DNA of 64,000 nucleotides from positions 1 to 64,000 of the forward strand of contig CAXDII010000267.1 of the NCBI GenBank assembly GCA_963989245.1, given 5' to 3'. Numbering within the stretch: position 1 is the stretch's first letter; each line of letters begins with the position of its first letter. The DNA comes from Nansenia antarctica. Its lineage: Eukaryota > Chordata > Actinopteri > Argentiniformes > Microstomatidae. The position numbers and the translations under genes are program-made. This document shows positions 11,140-21,643 of this stretch, one piece after another. The notes below the pieces were generated by a model, which worked only from the letters and a program-made list of their open reading frames with translations, was not told where the DNA came from and searched no databases.

Positions 11140-11569
11140 GCTTGAGAGCCGTGTTTGAAACCCGCTTGGCTCCCCTTGGGAGGTGTGGGGGATGGAAATC
11201 CTTTGTTTGGCTGATCTGCGACAATCAAGAAGAATAAGATTACCATCCCCCATGCTTCAACCATTACATCAAGTGAATGGAACTGACTTTAGAAACGAGT
11301 TATTCTGGTTTATTTCCGAGGACCACAGGAAAGGCCAAGGATTTCCACTTACACATGTGTGAGGAAACGTAACAGCGTTTTGTTACAGAAGTGTTCGCAA
11401 ATGTTCCATTTGTTCATTTGCTTTATTGAGGTGACTCTGCGAAATGACAATAACTAAACAAGTCCTGACAACAAAAATATATGTATAATATTGTATATAA
11501 TGTTTTTTCTGTATATCACTGTAGACCACAGTCTCACTCACATATACACAACACAACACTGTTGTGTAT

Positions 11570-12720
11570 AATACAGTTTTCTCAGTCGCTTTGGTGCATT
11601 TCTCACATCACAAGTACAAGACGCTGAATAGTTATGTTTCACATTTTTACTGCATATGCTCTTTCCAATTCAAATGTGTTCACAGCATTGTGCAAAAGAA
11701 AAATACAAACTTATTTACAACAAACATAAGAAACACCCTTTGGGTATAGCTGTGCACAACTGTAAACAATATTGCAGTACTTATTGGACATACAACATAC
11801 ACAGTACTGTAAATTATTCATTCGCATCCAGACGTTCCTGTCTGTCTGGCCACATATTTTCATCAACATCACAGCGAATATCATCCCTGGCAATGCAGCG
11901 AGGAAAGTACCTCCTTGAGTGGCGAATCCACCCTCTGCAGGACTGTGCTGTGATGTCATCACATGCAGCATCCATGGCCGCTAGCAAGGCCATTTAGACC
12001 CCTCTCATTCTCAGGGATTATGTCCCTGTAAAGAGTGTCTAAAAAAGTCAGCAGATGTTGTGTGTTGTATGGACCAAGACAGGGTATATGGGTGAGGACG
12101 CCGTTTTCTGAGACGGCTGCACACATTGTAATATTCCCTCTTCGTTGGCCTGGGACATCAGTGGCTCTCTGTCCAATGCGATTTCTGCCACGCCTTCTAC
12201 CTTTTGCCAGATTGAAACTCACCTCATCAAGATATATGAATGTGTGCAGCGGTTCCCTGGCGTCCAGCTCCAGTACATGCTTTATCCCAGAATAGAGAGA
12301 GAGAGAGAGAGAGAGAGAGAAACTATAACAACTTTTCCTGTGTAACATAATGCATTTTGGACAACATATTGTACAGTATGAACTGTCATGTAACCAGTTT
12401 ACAGCACTGAACATTAGAGTATGCATAGAACACATAAATGTTTTACCTGTACATACTGGTGACGGATCTCCTTCACTCTGTCACTGTTCCGTTCAAATGG
12501 CACATTATACAGTTGTTTCATGCACATTTCATTTCTCCTAAGCACTCTGTCAATTGTAGAGATTGAAACAGATTCAATATTGCCAAAGATATTGTCATCC
12601 TCTATAACAGCGCTCTGGATCTCTCTCAACCTTATGGCATTGTTTGCAATCACCATTGCACAAATGGCTTCCTCTTGTTGCGGAGTAAAAATGGGCCCTC
12701 TTCCACCTCTGTGAGGTTGT
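11570..12720 (-). pseudogene. IS630/Tc1-mariner-like transposase, internally deleted
   Basis: On the minus strand, an N-terminal helix-turn-helix half (about 12700-12450; TIDRVLRRNEM is recognisable) is followed by a short interval with a GA run (12295-12320). Then comes the DDE core start IYLDEVSFNLAKGRRRGRN (about 12240-12180) and NGVLTHIPCLGPYNTQHLL. The frame breaks at about 11990, and the part that should hold the second and third acidic residues is absent. The C-terminus (DDITAQSCRGWIRHSRRYF...) is in another frame to about 11820. The left end (from 11570, CAGTTTTCTCAGTCGC) matches the MITE at 39590-39757. TACAGTA-rich DNA at 12730-13080 resembles the introns of this family. Confidence 0.8.
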
Positions 12721-13096
12721 CTTGCAATCCTATGTGGTGCAGAGTAAAATTAGAGTAATGTACAGTAAACATGAGATATACTGCTTTAACCCATATTACT
12801 GTAGTGTACAATAACAGTGCTTCCCACTTGTAAAATGCTGCAGTACAGTACCATACTGTAAATATGGCAAATATTTACTGTAACACTACTTTACACTACA
12901 ATACAGTAAAAATGTGCTGCAGTAAATCTGTAAATCTAAATGTAAAATGTAAAAAGTGACGACAAGTTCTTGTCCCACTGTAAGCTTCATGTATGACACA
13001 ATGACAGTAGTGCAGTGCAGATAGTTTAGTGCTGAATTACTGTCCAATATACACACCTGTTCTCCCGACAAATGTTATGAATGAAAGTGAAACCGC

Positions 13097-13237
13097 AGGG
13101 TGCATTCGTAAATTCGCTATGAGAGCGCCGGAGCGCACACCGGGTTCAACGTCATAAAGGGACCAGGTAATTTGATTGGACAAGAGGCATTCCATGGGTG
13201 CTGACCAGATTTCCAGGGCGAATTTACGAACGCATGC
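13097..13237. mobile_element. Palindromic MITE, copy 1
   Basis: About 140 bp with inverted ends GCATTCGTAAATTCGC and its complement. A relative lies at 35713-35835. No coding capacity. Confidence 0.7.
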
Positions 13238-13621
13238 TAGCGAATTCGACGACGAAAATCGTCAGAGGAGATATACGGGTTATTTTGATAAACTGGACAC
13301 ATTTTGGGAATATATATTGGTACTTTCTCACCTGAAAACATATTAAAACTTCATAAAATGACATGGTAACACTTGTAAAGGCAAAATTACAGCTTTTTTT
13401 TTTTTTGAAAAAAATGGAGGATTCAAATCGCCTTCTGCTTGCCGGTGCGAAATGCATTCTGGGAAAAAGGCGTCGGAGCCTGGCAGACGGCCTTGTGTGA
13501 CATCGCCCTCCAGCGATCTTTGTGCGTCAGTACACTCTTCTCTATGTTAAACTATCATAGTGCTGAAGCACACCTCATCGCGATTGAATAAGGTCGCGAT
13601 CCGCGGCTCTCCTAGTGTTAA

Positions 13622-16006
13622 AGGAGCTACACAATGCCCTTCAATCTTTACAGAAAGGAAAATCGCCGGGCTTAGATGGTCTTCCACCAGAACTGTATTT
13701 AGTACTTTGGGATTTGATAGGTCCTCTTATTATGGACTCCTTTAATGATGCTATATCTAGAGGTGATTTTCACAGAGATCAAAAAGTTGCCCTTATCTCT
13801 CTTTTGTTAAAAAAGGGGAGAGCCTCTTTGGAGTGCTCTAGCTACAGGCCTATCTCCCTGATCTCGTGTGACCAGAAACTGTATGCTAAGGTTTTGGCTA
13901 TACGATTGGAGGCTGTAACAGACGCCTTGATCAGTGAAGACCAGACAGGGTTCATGAAGGGACGCCTTGCATCTGACAATATGCGCAGACTGCTTCATAT
14001 CATCAATTTAACCGATAGCTCTCTCAGCCCTTGTGCAGTATTTTCGCTTGACGCTGAGAAGGCTTTCGATCGGCTTGAATGGAACTACATGTGGGCTGTT
14101 TTAGACCATCTTGGCTTTGGGGTTAATTTCATTGCTATGATTAAGACTTTGTATAATGCACCAACCGCTTCTGTTCTCACAGGTAATGTTATTTCCCCTC
14201 CAATCCAACTGGAGCGCTCAGCTAGGCAGGGCTGCCCATTGTCACCATTCTTGTTCTGTCTCTCTCTTGAGCCCTTAGCCCAGGCCATCAGACAGAGTAC
14301 TTGCATTTCCCCTATTTCAATTCTAGATCATAGCCACCACATCTCATTATATGCTGATGACATTCTATTATTTCTAGATAATATTGATACTTCTGCCCCC
14401 CATGTGTTAGAAATGTTTGAAGATTTCGGTAGATTGTCAGGCTATAAGATTAACTGGACGAAGTCAATTCTAATGCCCCTTAGTCCTTCAGCAAGAACCT
14501 CCTGTCTCCCTAGACATATCCCAGTGAAAGATACATTTACTTACCTTGGCATCACTATATACCCAACCATACCACGGATAATTAAAGACAACTTTGATGT
14601 AACCTTGAACAAAATCAAAACGGACATTCAAAGATGGGATAGCCTCAAAATATCTCTTCAGGGCAGAGCCACGATAATCAAGATGAATGTTTTGCCAAGG
14701 ATCAACTTCCTGTTTTCCATGTTACCATTACCCCCACCACCCAAATACTTTGATGATATTAATTCGTTGGTCTCAAGGTTCATATGGGCTGGCAAACGCT
14801 CGAGAATCCGTCTTACGTTGTGGGATGGCAATTCCAGATTTTAAGATCTATTATTTAGCTTTCCAGACTCAAGCCTTACGTACCTGGGTGAATCCAAATT
14901 CGAAAGTACCTTGGAGGTCATTAGAGGCAGGCCTGGTCAGTCCAGTCAGATTAGAGGATTTACTTTTCTCAGGCACTGGACGTAGGACTCTCAGTCATAG
15001 ATTTGGTTGCATTATAGATAACGCCCTTAAGGTGTGGAAAGTGTCTGAGAAAATCATGGGAGGTTCCTTGCGATTCTGTTCCTCCACTCCTCTATGGAAT
15101 AACCTAAACTTAATGTCGGGTAACCGACCATTCACCCAGCAAACATGGAGCTCTCGGGGTGTAAATACTCTCAGAGACCTGTATTACAATGATGGCCTAG
15201 TTTCATTTCAGCACCTCCAAACTAAGTTTGTCCTTCCAGCGTCATCATATTTTGTCTATCTACAGCTGAGGTCCTCACTCAAGGCCTATGGAGTGCCTTG
15301 GCGCTCCCCACTTCCAACTCACCCCATGATAGCCTGGATTGAACATACCCCAACCTCTCGTGGCTGTGTATCCAGAATATATCGCAATCTAATGGACGCA
15401 ATTAAAAAACCACTTGCGGTTGAGGCTTTATGCAGCCGAGAGCTTGGTGAATTGGATTTCCACCCAAACTGGGACACAATATGGTCTAATCTCAATTCAA
15501 CCTCCAAAAACTTAGCTCATCAGTTCATTCATTTTAAAGTCATCCACAGGGCCTATGCTACACCATATAGAAGATACTTAATTAAACTACAACCCAACTA
15601 CTACTGTCAATTCTGCCCTACCCCCACACCGGGTTCATTTCTCCATATGTTCTGGGAGTGTCCAGTCGTGGCCAATTTTTGGAACCATGTCAATTCTGTA
15701 ATGTCCAAGTTATTTAAGATTGACTATGTTCCTAATCCATGTTTATGTTTGCTCAATGATGACTCTGATTTCAATTTAAGTATTACGCAAAAGAAAATGC
15801 TATTTGCTGGTTTCACCTCTGCAAAAAAAACTATTCTTCAACATTGGATGACACCTGATTTCAGTATGAACACTTTTTGGTTTTACTCTTTACAGAGGAT
15901 TGTGAATCTTGAGTGCACGACGGCCAGATTGAACAAAGCAAGGCCCAGTACAGTTGATGCGTGGAAGGCTTATTCATTGAACTTGACTAACCTGACTGCT
16001 CTATGA
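13622..16006 (+). pseudogene. L1 ORF2, segment 3: reverse transcriptase and C-terminus
   Basis: RT domain in order: GKSPGLDGLPPELY, SSYRPISLISCDQKLYAKVL, DQTGFMKGR, FSLDAEKAFDRLEW, ARQGCPLSPFLFCLSLEPLA, and the catalytic YADDILLF. Then the thumb with TYLGI. The frame is open to 14844. A small deletion at about 14815 shifts it, and GMAIPDFKIYYLAFQTQ continues to a stop at 16006. The C-terminal Cys/His segment (YCQFCPTP...FLHMFWECP) is typical of L1 ORF2. A 3' UTR with AATAAA precedes the A-tail. Confidence 0.93.
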
Positions 16007-16262
16007 TTTGATTTTCCATTTACCCCAGTCCGGATTGTGTTGTATTTCTACTATTTGGCTGTGACTTGTCTGCTACACTACCCCTTTTCTTTTTTGTTTT
16101 CTTTCTTTTTTCCCTCCCTTCCTTTCTTGTTCTGTATTGTCATTGTTATGTGTTAAAAGCAATAAAAAATCTTGATCACAAAAAAAAAAGCCAGAGAAAG
16201 AAAGACAGCGTTTGTCGCCTTGCACTTTACAATTTCACACTTTGACACGTGTTCTCTTACAG

Positions 16263-16577
16263 AAACTCCCCGTCCAGTCCTGAGTGTGTCTCCTGCATGG
16301 TGGCTGAATGTTGGAGACTCAGTGACTCTGAGCTGTGAGGTTAGAGACTCGTCTACAGGCTGGAGATTCTACTGGTACAGATTCTACATGTACAGAGCGT
16401 TGTCTGATGGAGAGAATGACCCCCCCGAGCTGCTACCAGACAGCGAGCGTGGGGCTGGAGGCTCCTACTCTGTCAGCCCTGTAGGTCTCAATAACACAGG
16501 CATATATTTATGTAGAGCTGGGAGAGGAGACCCAGTCTATTATACACTCTACAGCGAACAGTTCCTCTGGGTAGTAG
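16263..16577 (+). CDS. Fc-receptor-like protein, Ig domain exon 1
   Basis: A 315-bp exon between acceptor TTCTCTTACAG and donor GTGAGT, phase 1-1 as usual for Ig exons. It encodes one Ig-like domain of about 105 residues: PRPVLSVSPAWWLNVGDSV, first cysteine in VTLSCEVRDSSTGW, WYR core, and second cysteine in GIYLCRAGRGD. This pattern is that of teleost FCRL/Fc-receptor-like surface proteins, which bind or sense immunoglobulin-type ligands; that family call is from recognition. The signal peptide and earlier exons are not visible and may lie left of the window. The L1 at 2165-16186 ends 62 bp before the acceptor's AG. Confidence 0.8.
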
Positions 16578-16753
16578 GTGAGTTATTGATTTACTGTTTC
16601 AACTCTGAACTATGACCCTGTCTCAGTCTGAACGTTGTGCCTCTGAACCTCTGTCTCTCTCTCTCTGTGTTCATGTGTCTCTGCCCCTCTCTTTCTCTCT
16701 GCCCCCCACCCTCTCTCCTCCCCTCACTCTATCTCTCTCTCTCTCTCTCCCAG

Positions 16754-17008
16754 GTCTCTCTCCTCCAGCCTCTCTCACCATCAGTCCCAACAGATCTCAG
16801 TTCATTCAGGGTGAGTCTGTCTCAGTGAGCTGTGAGGTGGAGGGGGACTCTACTGGATGGAGAGTGATGAGGTCCAGTTTGACGTGGTTTTGGTGTCCCT
16901 CTAGACCCACATGCACCCTCCCCTCTTTAGACACCGAAGCCAGTGGAGTGTTCTGGTGTGAGTCTGGGTCAGGAGAGTACAGCAATGCTGTCAACATCAC
17001 AGTGACTG
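16754..17008 (+). CDS. Fc-receptor-like protein, Ig domain exon 2
   Basis: A 255-bp exon, acceptor CTCTCCCAG and donor GTAAGC, phase 1-1, so it splices in frame to the exon before it. It encodes a second, shorter Ig domain: PPASLTISPNRSQFIQGES, cysteines in VSVSCEVE and GVFWCESGSGEYSNAVNITV. STGWRV is repeated from domain 1. The pyrimidine-rich intron between the two exons is only 176 bp. No transmembrane or tail exon is recognised with confidence downstream. A possible short terminal exon is at 22427-22451 (see separately). Whether this is a functional gene or a truncated paralogue is unclear. Confidence 0.8.
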
Positions 17009-17284
17009 GTAAGCTCTTCTCAGTTCTACAGTAGTTTGGTGTCTTTTAGTCAAATACCCCCAATACCCGGAGGTGCACTCGGAGAAAGTCCAAATGCGGG
17101 GAGACTGTCTGTGACAACTTGATGTCTTTCTCATGTACTTGAATAATAACATTATATATGTATATGTATATACAGATTTAATATAACTATATATAACCAG
17201 ACAGGTGGAATTCCTGTGGAAATTGTGAAGTGTGCTTGCACCCCTCCCCCAGGCCACTGCCTGCAAGCACATTTAATAACTATA
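17009..17284. other. Intron-like sequence after Ig exon 2
   Basis: Contains an AT-rich stretch near 17150-17200 and nothing coding. It ends at the Tc1 insertion. Confidence 0.5.
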
Positions 17285-17650
17285 TACAGTGGGGAAGTTT
17301 ACCCCCTTACAAAGAAATGAACAGTCTATAATTTTGGTAGGTTTATTTTAACAGTGAGAGACAGAATACTTTTTTAAAATCCCAGAAAATCCCATTATAT
17401 GAATTAAAAATATATATTTGTGTTTTATTCAACAAAAAAAGTATTTCACCCCCTACCAACCAGCAAGATTCCTGGCTCCCACAGACTGGTTATGTGACCA
17501 TGAGGCAGACAGATTAGTCCTCTCACTTTAAGAAAGTACTCCTAATCTCAATGTGTTACCTGTATAAGAGACACCTGTCCACAGAATCAATCAATCAATC
17601 AATCAGATCCCAACCTCTCCACCATGGGCAAGACCAAAGAGTTGTCTAAT

Positions 17651-18479
17651 GCGGGGTACACACATAAGGATTTTCTGCTTGATTTTGGCCCGATTTTCGG
17701 ATGTCTGAAAACTACAGAAAACTACAGAAAACGCCAGATTATCAGATGGATCTTAACATTTTCCTATAACAAAATCCTGTGGTGTGAGGTGTGTTAAGAG
17801 TCAATCAATTGTCAATTGTCAATTGACTCTCCCGACAACCTGCTCGGAAAATGGGCTTGGGGAACGACAGATTCCGGACTCTCTAGAGTCTCGTTCCCCA
17901 AGCCAGAAATCTCGCGTGAACCCATCCTTTTAATATTGCCTTTAAATTACAAAATAATTAAATTAAGATTATGTAATGATTAAACCACTTTGAGCCGCAA
18001 CGTTTGCAGGAAAAGCGCTATACAAATAAAGTTATTATTATTATTATTATCTAACGTAGTACCCTGACTGACCTGTACGAGACAACCATGTGCGACAGGG
18101 CAAATAAAGTGCCGAATAATGAAAAGAAGAAGTCAGCTCGCTTCTTGATTGGCGAGCAGGGTTGCTAGATGGGAATGACGTTTTCCACCCTAACCACAGT
18201 CTAAAACCGGTAATTCCACCAAACAATCTGGCAACCCTATGCTTTCTGGTCGGAAGTATTGAACAGATTTCACATTTACGATTGCCGGCCACGCCCATTT
18301 TCCGAGCAGGTTGTCGGGAGAGTTGATTGCACAATTGAAGAGAGTTGACTCTTAACACACCTCACACCCCAGGATTTTGTTATAGGAAAATGTTAAGAGC
18401 CATCTGATAACCGGGCGTTTTCTGTTGTTTTCAGCCATCTGAAAATCGCTGAAATCGCAGAAAATCCATATGTGTGTAC
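17651..18479. mobile_element. Foldback MITE with TIRs GGTACACACAT...
   Basis: The left end GGGGTACACACATAAGG (from 17653) and the right end ...CATATGTGTGTACC (18479) are inverted. Second-tier inverted repeats occur inside: CCCGACAACCTGCTCGGAAAATGG (17833) against its complement near 18295-18320. A LINE/SINE-type tail (GCGCTATACAAATAAAG followed by ATT repeats, 18014-18050) is embedded. The hAT at 18480 entered at its right edge. Confidence 0.65.
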
Positions 18480-19130
18480 CAGTGGCGGCTGGCCGATAGA
18501 GGGCGCTGGGGCGCCGCCCCCACCTTCACTTCCTAGTTCCCCACCTTCACTTCCTAGTTGCGATTTGTAAACGTTTTTTTTTTAAATAAACATTGTTTAT
18601 TCACAAAATGCTGCTGATATTCTGTCGGCGCCTATCAGCATTAATTAAAAATCCTCCAATACAATAAACATTTTATCTGTGTGTGTGTAAAATTCACTGT
18701 TAAAATACATAGGGGGAGGCGTCGGGGCGCCGGTCAATGCATGTCTATGGCAGGCCGAATACTTTTCGCTTACACGTGAGCTGTAGCAGCGCTCCAATTG
18801 GCTGTCTCCTATTTCTAGGCCGGGGCGCAAAAATGTGCGTCCTGAATATCCGGTTGTTAAGTCTGACGTCAAACGTGACGTTTTGCAATTTCCGGCTTTT
18901 ACAAAATAACAAAACAATGTGGTGGTCTGTAAACTGTGCAGAAATGAAATGGCCTATCACAGGAGTACATCTGCAATGAACGAGCACCTCAAGCGAAAGC
19001 ATCCTGGAGCTCTTTGTGAAGACAGCCGCAAGATACCACCGTAAGTCAGCGTTGTTTTTCTGTTCACTTTTCCGGCCGTGTATGAGTGAAAAATGGATAG
19101 CTACTAGCTAATGTTACACAAGGGGAATGC
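18480..19130 (+). mobile_element. 5' part of an autonomous BED-finger hAT
   Basis: Starts CAGTGGCGGCTGGCCGATAG and is closely similar, over about 370 bp, to the reverse strand of the non-autonomous element at 31382-32463. Unlike that element it retains a coding exon, at about 18910-19040, encoding a BED zinc finger (VVCKLC...MAYHRSTSAMNEHLKRKHPG) followed by a GTAAGT donor at 19041. The rest is cut off by the Rex1 LINE. It is therefore a candidate for the autonomous parent of that family. Confidence 0.7.
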
Positions 19131-19154
19131 TTCCTGAGCAACGACTCCAGGCGG

Positions 19155-20711
19155 ATGTGGCAGGGGGTTCAGCACATGACAAACTTCAGAGCCAACAGGC
19201 TCACAGCCGCAGAGGACGACCCCCTGCTGGCGGAAAAGCTGAACTCCTTCTACGCCCGGTTCGACGAGGGGCGAACGGAGGTAACCACAACACAAACACC
19301 ACTCTCTCCAGCTCTCAGCAGCCTCACCCTCACAGAGCATGAAGTGAGACGCGTGCTGAAGGCGGTGGACCCCAGGAAAGCCTCGGGGCCGGATGGCGTC
19401 CTGGGACGGGTGCTAAGGGACTGCGCCGACCAGCTGGCCGGGGTTTTCACCAACATCTTCAACCAGTCCCTGTCCCAGGCCACCATCCCACCCTGCCTGA
19501 AAACCTCAACTATCATCCCAGTCCCGAAGAAAAGCACGGTGAGCTGCCTAAACGACTACCGCCCGGTGGCACTCACACCAATCATCATGAAGTGCTTCGA
19601 GAAACTAGTCCGGGCCCACATACTCACACGCCTCCCGCCCAACCTGGATCCATACCAGTTCGCCTACAGAGCCCACAGGTCCACAGAGGACGACATCGCG
19701 ACGACTCTCCACACCACTCTATCCCACCTGGAGAGGGGAAACAGCTACGCGAGACTGCTCTTTGTGGACTTCAGCTCTGCCTTCAACACCATCCTTCCAG
19801 ACAGGCTAGTGACCAAACTACTAGACCTGGGACTATCACACTCTATATGTGCATGGATCAAGGACTTCCTGACCGACCGCCCCCAGAGGGTGCGGGTGGG
19901 CTCCCACACCTCCACAGCCCTCAGACTCAGCACTGGGTCCCCCCAGGGCTGCGTGCTAAGCCCCATCCTCTACAACCTCTACACCTACGACTTCACCCCC
20001 GTCCACCCCAGCAACTCCATCGTAAAGTTTGCAGACGACACCACCGTGGTGGGCTGCATCTCGGGGGGGGACGAGGCGGTGTACAGGGATGAGGTAGAGC
20101 AACTGAGCAAGCTGTGCAAGGTTAACAACCTGCTGCTGAACAAGTCAAAGACCCAGGAAATCATCGTGGACTTCAGGAGGAAAAAGTCTGAGGTCCAGCC
20201 CCTCATCGACGGAGAGAGCGTGGAGAGAGTCTCAGCCCTCCGATTCCTGGGGGTGCACATACAGGATGACCTGTCCTGGAAGAACAACACAGCAGCCACC
20301 ATCAAGAAGGCACAACAGCGGCTCTACTTCCTGAGAGTCCTCAGGAAGGAACACAACAAGCAGGAGATAATGGTGGCCTACTACCGCGGCGCAGTGGAGA
20401 GCATCCTCACCTACGGCATCTGCAACTGGTTCTCCATCTGCACAACCGCGGAGAGAAATGCGCTACAGAGAGTTGTGAGAACAGCCCAGAAGATCACCGG
20501 CGCCCCCCTCCCCTCTCTGGAAGAGCTGTACAACACACGCTGTCTCAGGAAGGCCTCCAAGATCTCCAGAGACCCAACCCACCCTGGGTACGAACACTTT
20601 GCCCGGCTGCCCTCGAAAAGGCGGTACAGGACCATGGCCGCAAGGACAAACAGACTGAAGCACAGCTTCTACCCCAGGGCCATCCAGGCCCTGAACACAG
20701 CAAAGACCTAG
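19155..20711 (+). CDS. Rex1-like reverse transcriptase (partial, open frame)
   Basis: 518 codons open without a stop, although the N-terminus (endonuclease) is missing because of 5' truncation. RT motifs in order: DPRKASGPDGVLGRVLRDCA, NDYRPVALTPIIMKCFEKLV, PYQFAYRAHRSTEDDI, FVDFSSAFNTILP, GSPQGCVLSPILYNLYTYD, and the catalytic FADDTTVVG. The thumb and C-terminal domain (ALRFLGVHIQDDLSW; RLPSKRRYRTMAARTNRLKHSF) complete the protein to its natural stop at 20711. GC-rich codon use differs from the AT-rich surroundings. An intact RT part suggests a recent insertion. Confidence 0.9.
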   Translation: MWQGVQHMTNFRANRLTAAEDDPLLAEKLNSFYARFDEGRTEVTTTQTPLSPALSSLTLTEHEVRRVLKAVDPRKASGPDGVLGRVLRDCADQLAGVFTNIFNQSLSQATIPPCLKTSTIIPVPKKSTVSCLNDYRPVALTPIIMKCFEKLVRAHILTRLPPNLDPYQFAYRAHRSTEDDIATTLHTTLSHLERGNSYARLLFVDFSSAFNTILPDRLVTKLLDLGLSHSICAWIKDFLTDRPQRVRVGSHTSTALRLSTGSPQGCVLSPILYNLYTYDFTPVHPSNSIVKFADDTTVVGCISGGDEAVYRDEVEQLSKLCKVNNLLLNKSKTQEIIVDFRRKKSEVQPLIDGESVERVSALRFLGVHIQDDLSWKNNTAATIKKAQQRLYFLRVLRKEHNKQEIMVAYYRGAVESILTYGICNWFSICTTAERNALQRVVRTAQKITGAPLPSLEELYNTRCLRKASKISRDPTHPGYEHFARLPSKRRYRTMAARTNRLKHSFYPRAIQALNTAKT

Positions 20712-20894
20712 GTTCTGGGCCCTGGACAGTCTGGACGGATTGATGGCAGCTGCTGGACTGAAAAAATCAGGTGTAGTGCTGAGGCACAAATATGTACATT
20801 TCAAGCCTGCAAACTGCGACACTTTAAATGAATGTGCAATAACACTATGTGCAATGACAACCCTAGTCGTCTATCTGTACAGTATAGTATAGTG

Positions 20895-21098
20895 CAGTGT
20901 TTCTCAACCCTCTCCTCAGGGCGCCCCAGCCGCACCACATATTTGATCTATTCCACCACCAGCTCACCTGATTCAACTAATCAAGTACAAAGCAATTATG
21001 GTTTGTACTTGATTAGTTGAATCAGGTGTGCTAGTGGTGGAACAGATCAAATATGTGGAGCGGCTAGGGCGCCCCGAGGAGAGGGTTGAGAAACACTG
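20895..21098. mobile_element. Palindromic hAT MITE, copy 1
   Basis: A 204-bp near-perfect palindrome starting CAGTGTTTCTCAACCCTCTC, with a perfect 8-bp target duplication GTATAGTG at 20887-20894 and 21099-21106. The whole element can fold into one hairpin. A second copy is at 49367-49570. Confidence 0.92.
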
Positions 21099-21270
21099 GT
21101 ATAGTGGATAGTGTACATAGCCTTTATTTATGTAAACCAGCTCCTTCCCTTCTTGTGTTTTTTTTTGTTAGTTTTTTTTCTTTCCTAGCACCAGGGGAGC
21201 CCCCCCTCCTAAATTTCGTTGTTTGGTACCTGTACTATAGCAATGACAATAAAGACCATTCATCATTCAT

Positions 21271-21589
21271 TCATATATAAATCAAGTTGTAGACAATGTG
21301 GATAGTTTCTTGCTTTGCCTGCCGCTGTACTTCGTCAATCCCTGTGGATATAGGTCTACTCTTGAAAAAAACCTGTCACATCCAGTCTCATGTTGGGTCC
21401 AGTCAAAATGTATAATACTAGTCATGTGCCAACAATCCTATTGGCCCTCGTCATGTGCCAACAATCTTATTGGCCCTCGTACAACGTAAGCAGGGAGTTG
21501 TAGTTCAAGGAGAAAGACCGCGGCAACGTAAAAAATAAATAATCGTTGTTAATTTCCATTTGTGGTCAAAGCCACAGGAAGCCACTGAA
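21271..21589. other. Unassigned sequence, probably remnant hAT interior
   Basis: No reading frame. Contains a 27-bp direct duplication around GTCATGTGCCAACAATC (21421 and 21448). Possibly the interior of the hAT whose right end follows. Confidence 0.4.
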
Positions 21590-21642
21590 GATGGGCAAAA
21601 GAGCCGCATGCGGCTCCGGAGCCGCGGGTTGCCGACCCCTGG
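21590..21642. mobile_element. hAT right-end remnant
   Basis: Ends GCGGGTTGCCGACCCCTG, preceded by the small palindrome GAGCCGCATGCGGCTC. This is a characteristic hAT terminus; no left partner is seen. A related end lies at about 35870-35927. Confidence 0.6.
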
Positions 21643-21643
21643 G

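Larger units (their letters stand above)
9571..13617. mobile_element. piggyBac-like element (TTAA-flanked), composite
   Basis: Bounded by TTAA at 9567-9570 and 13618-13621, with inverted ends CACTAAAACAGCCG... and ...CGGCTCTCCTAGTG. A TTAA target with CACTA/TAGTG-type ends fits piggyBac, and excision at TTAA would restore the L1 frame. No piggyBac transposase (DDD domain) was found. The interior instead holds a BEL/Pao gag frame (10219-11139), an IS630-like pseudogene (about 11570-12720, -) and a palindromic MITE (13097-13237). The sequence from 9600 to 10218 shows only AT-rich DNA with a TATA-rich stretch near 10115. Confidence 0.8.
2165..16186 (+). mobile_element. L1-type LINE, near full length, split by two insertions
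   Basis: A non-LTR retrotransposon bounded by the 14-bp target duplication AAAGCCAGAGAAAG at 2151-2164 and 16187-16200. It has a 5' leader, ORF1, a 570-bp inter-ORF gap (3343-3914), ORF2, a short 3' UTR and a poly-A tail at about 16180. Removing the two inserted blocks (4050-8350 and 9571-13621, each counted with one target copy) leaves about 5.7 kb, a normal L1 length. Both ORFs carry frameshifts, so the copy is dead. It lies in the intron just upstream of the first Ig exon (16263), in sense orientation with that gene. Confidence 0.93.
19131..21270 (+). mobile_element. Rex1-like LINE, 5'-truncated, copy 1
   Basis: A CR1-clade element of fish type. It has a reverse transcriptase ORF, a 3' UTR ending GCAATGACAATAAAGACC, then a CATT-rich tail at about 21255-21275. 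A hAT MITE (20895-21098) sits in its 3' UTR. Copy 2 is at 41048-42884. Confidence 0.88.

Noticed and set aside
19592..20092. A proline/arginine-rich alternative-frame ORF
   Set aside because: An overlapping frame of the GC-rich Rex1 reverse transcriptase; composition reflects codon bias of the real frame.
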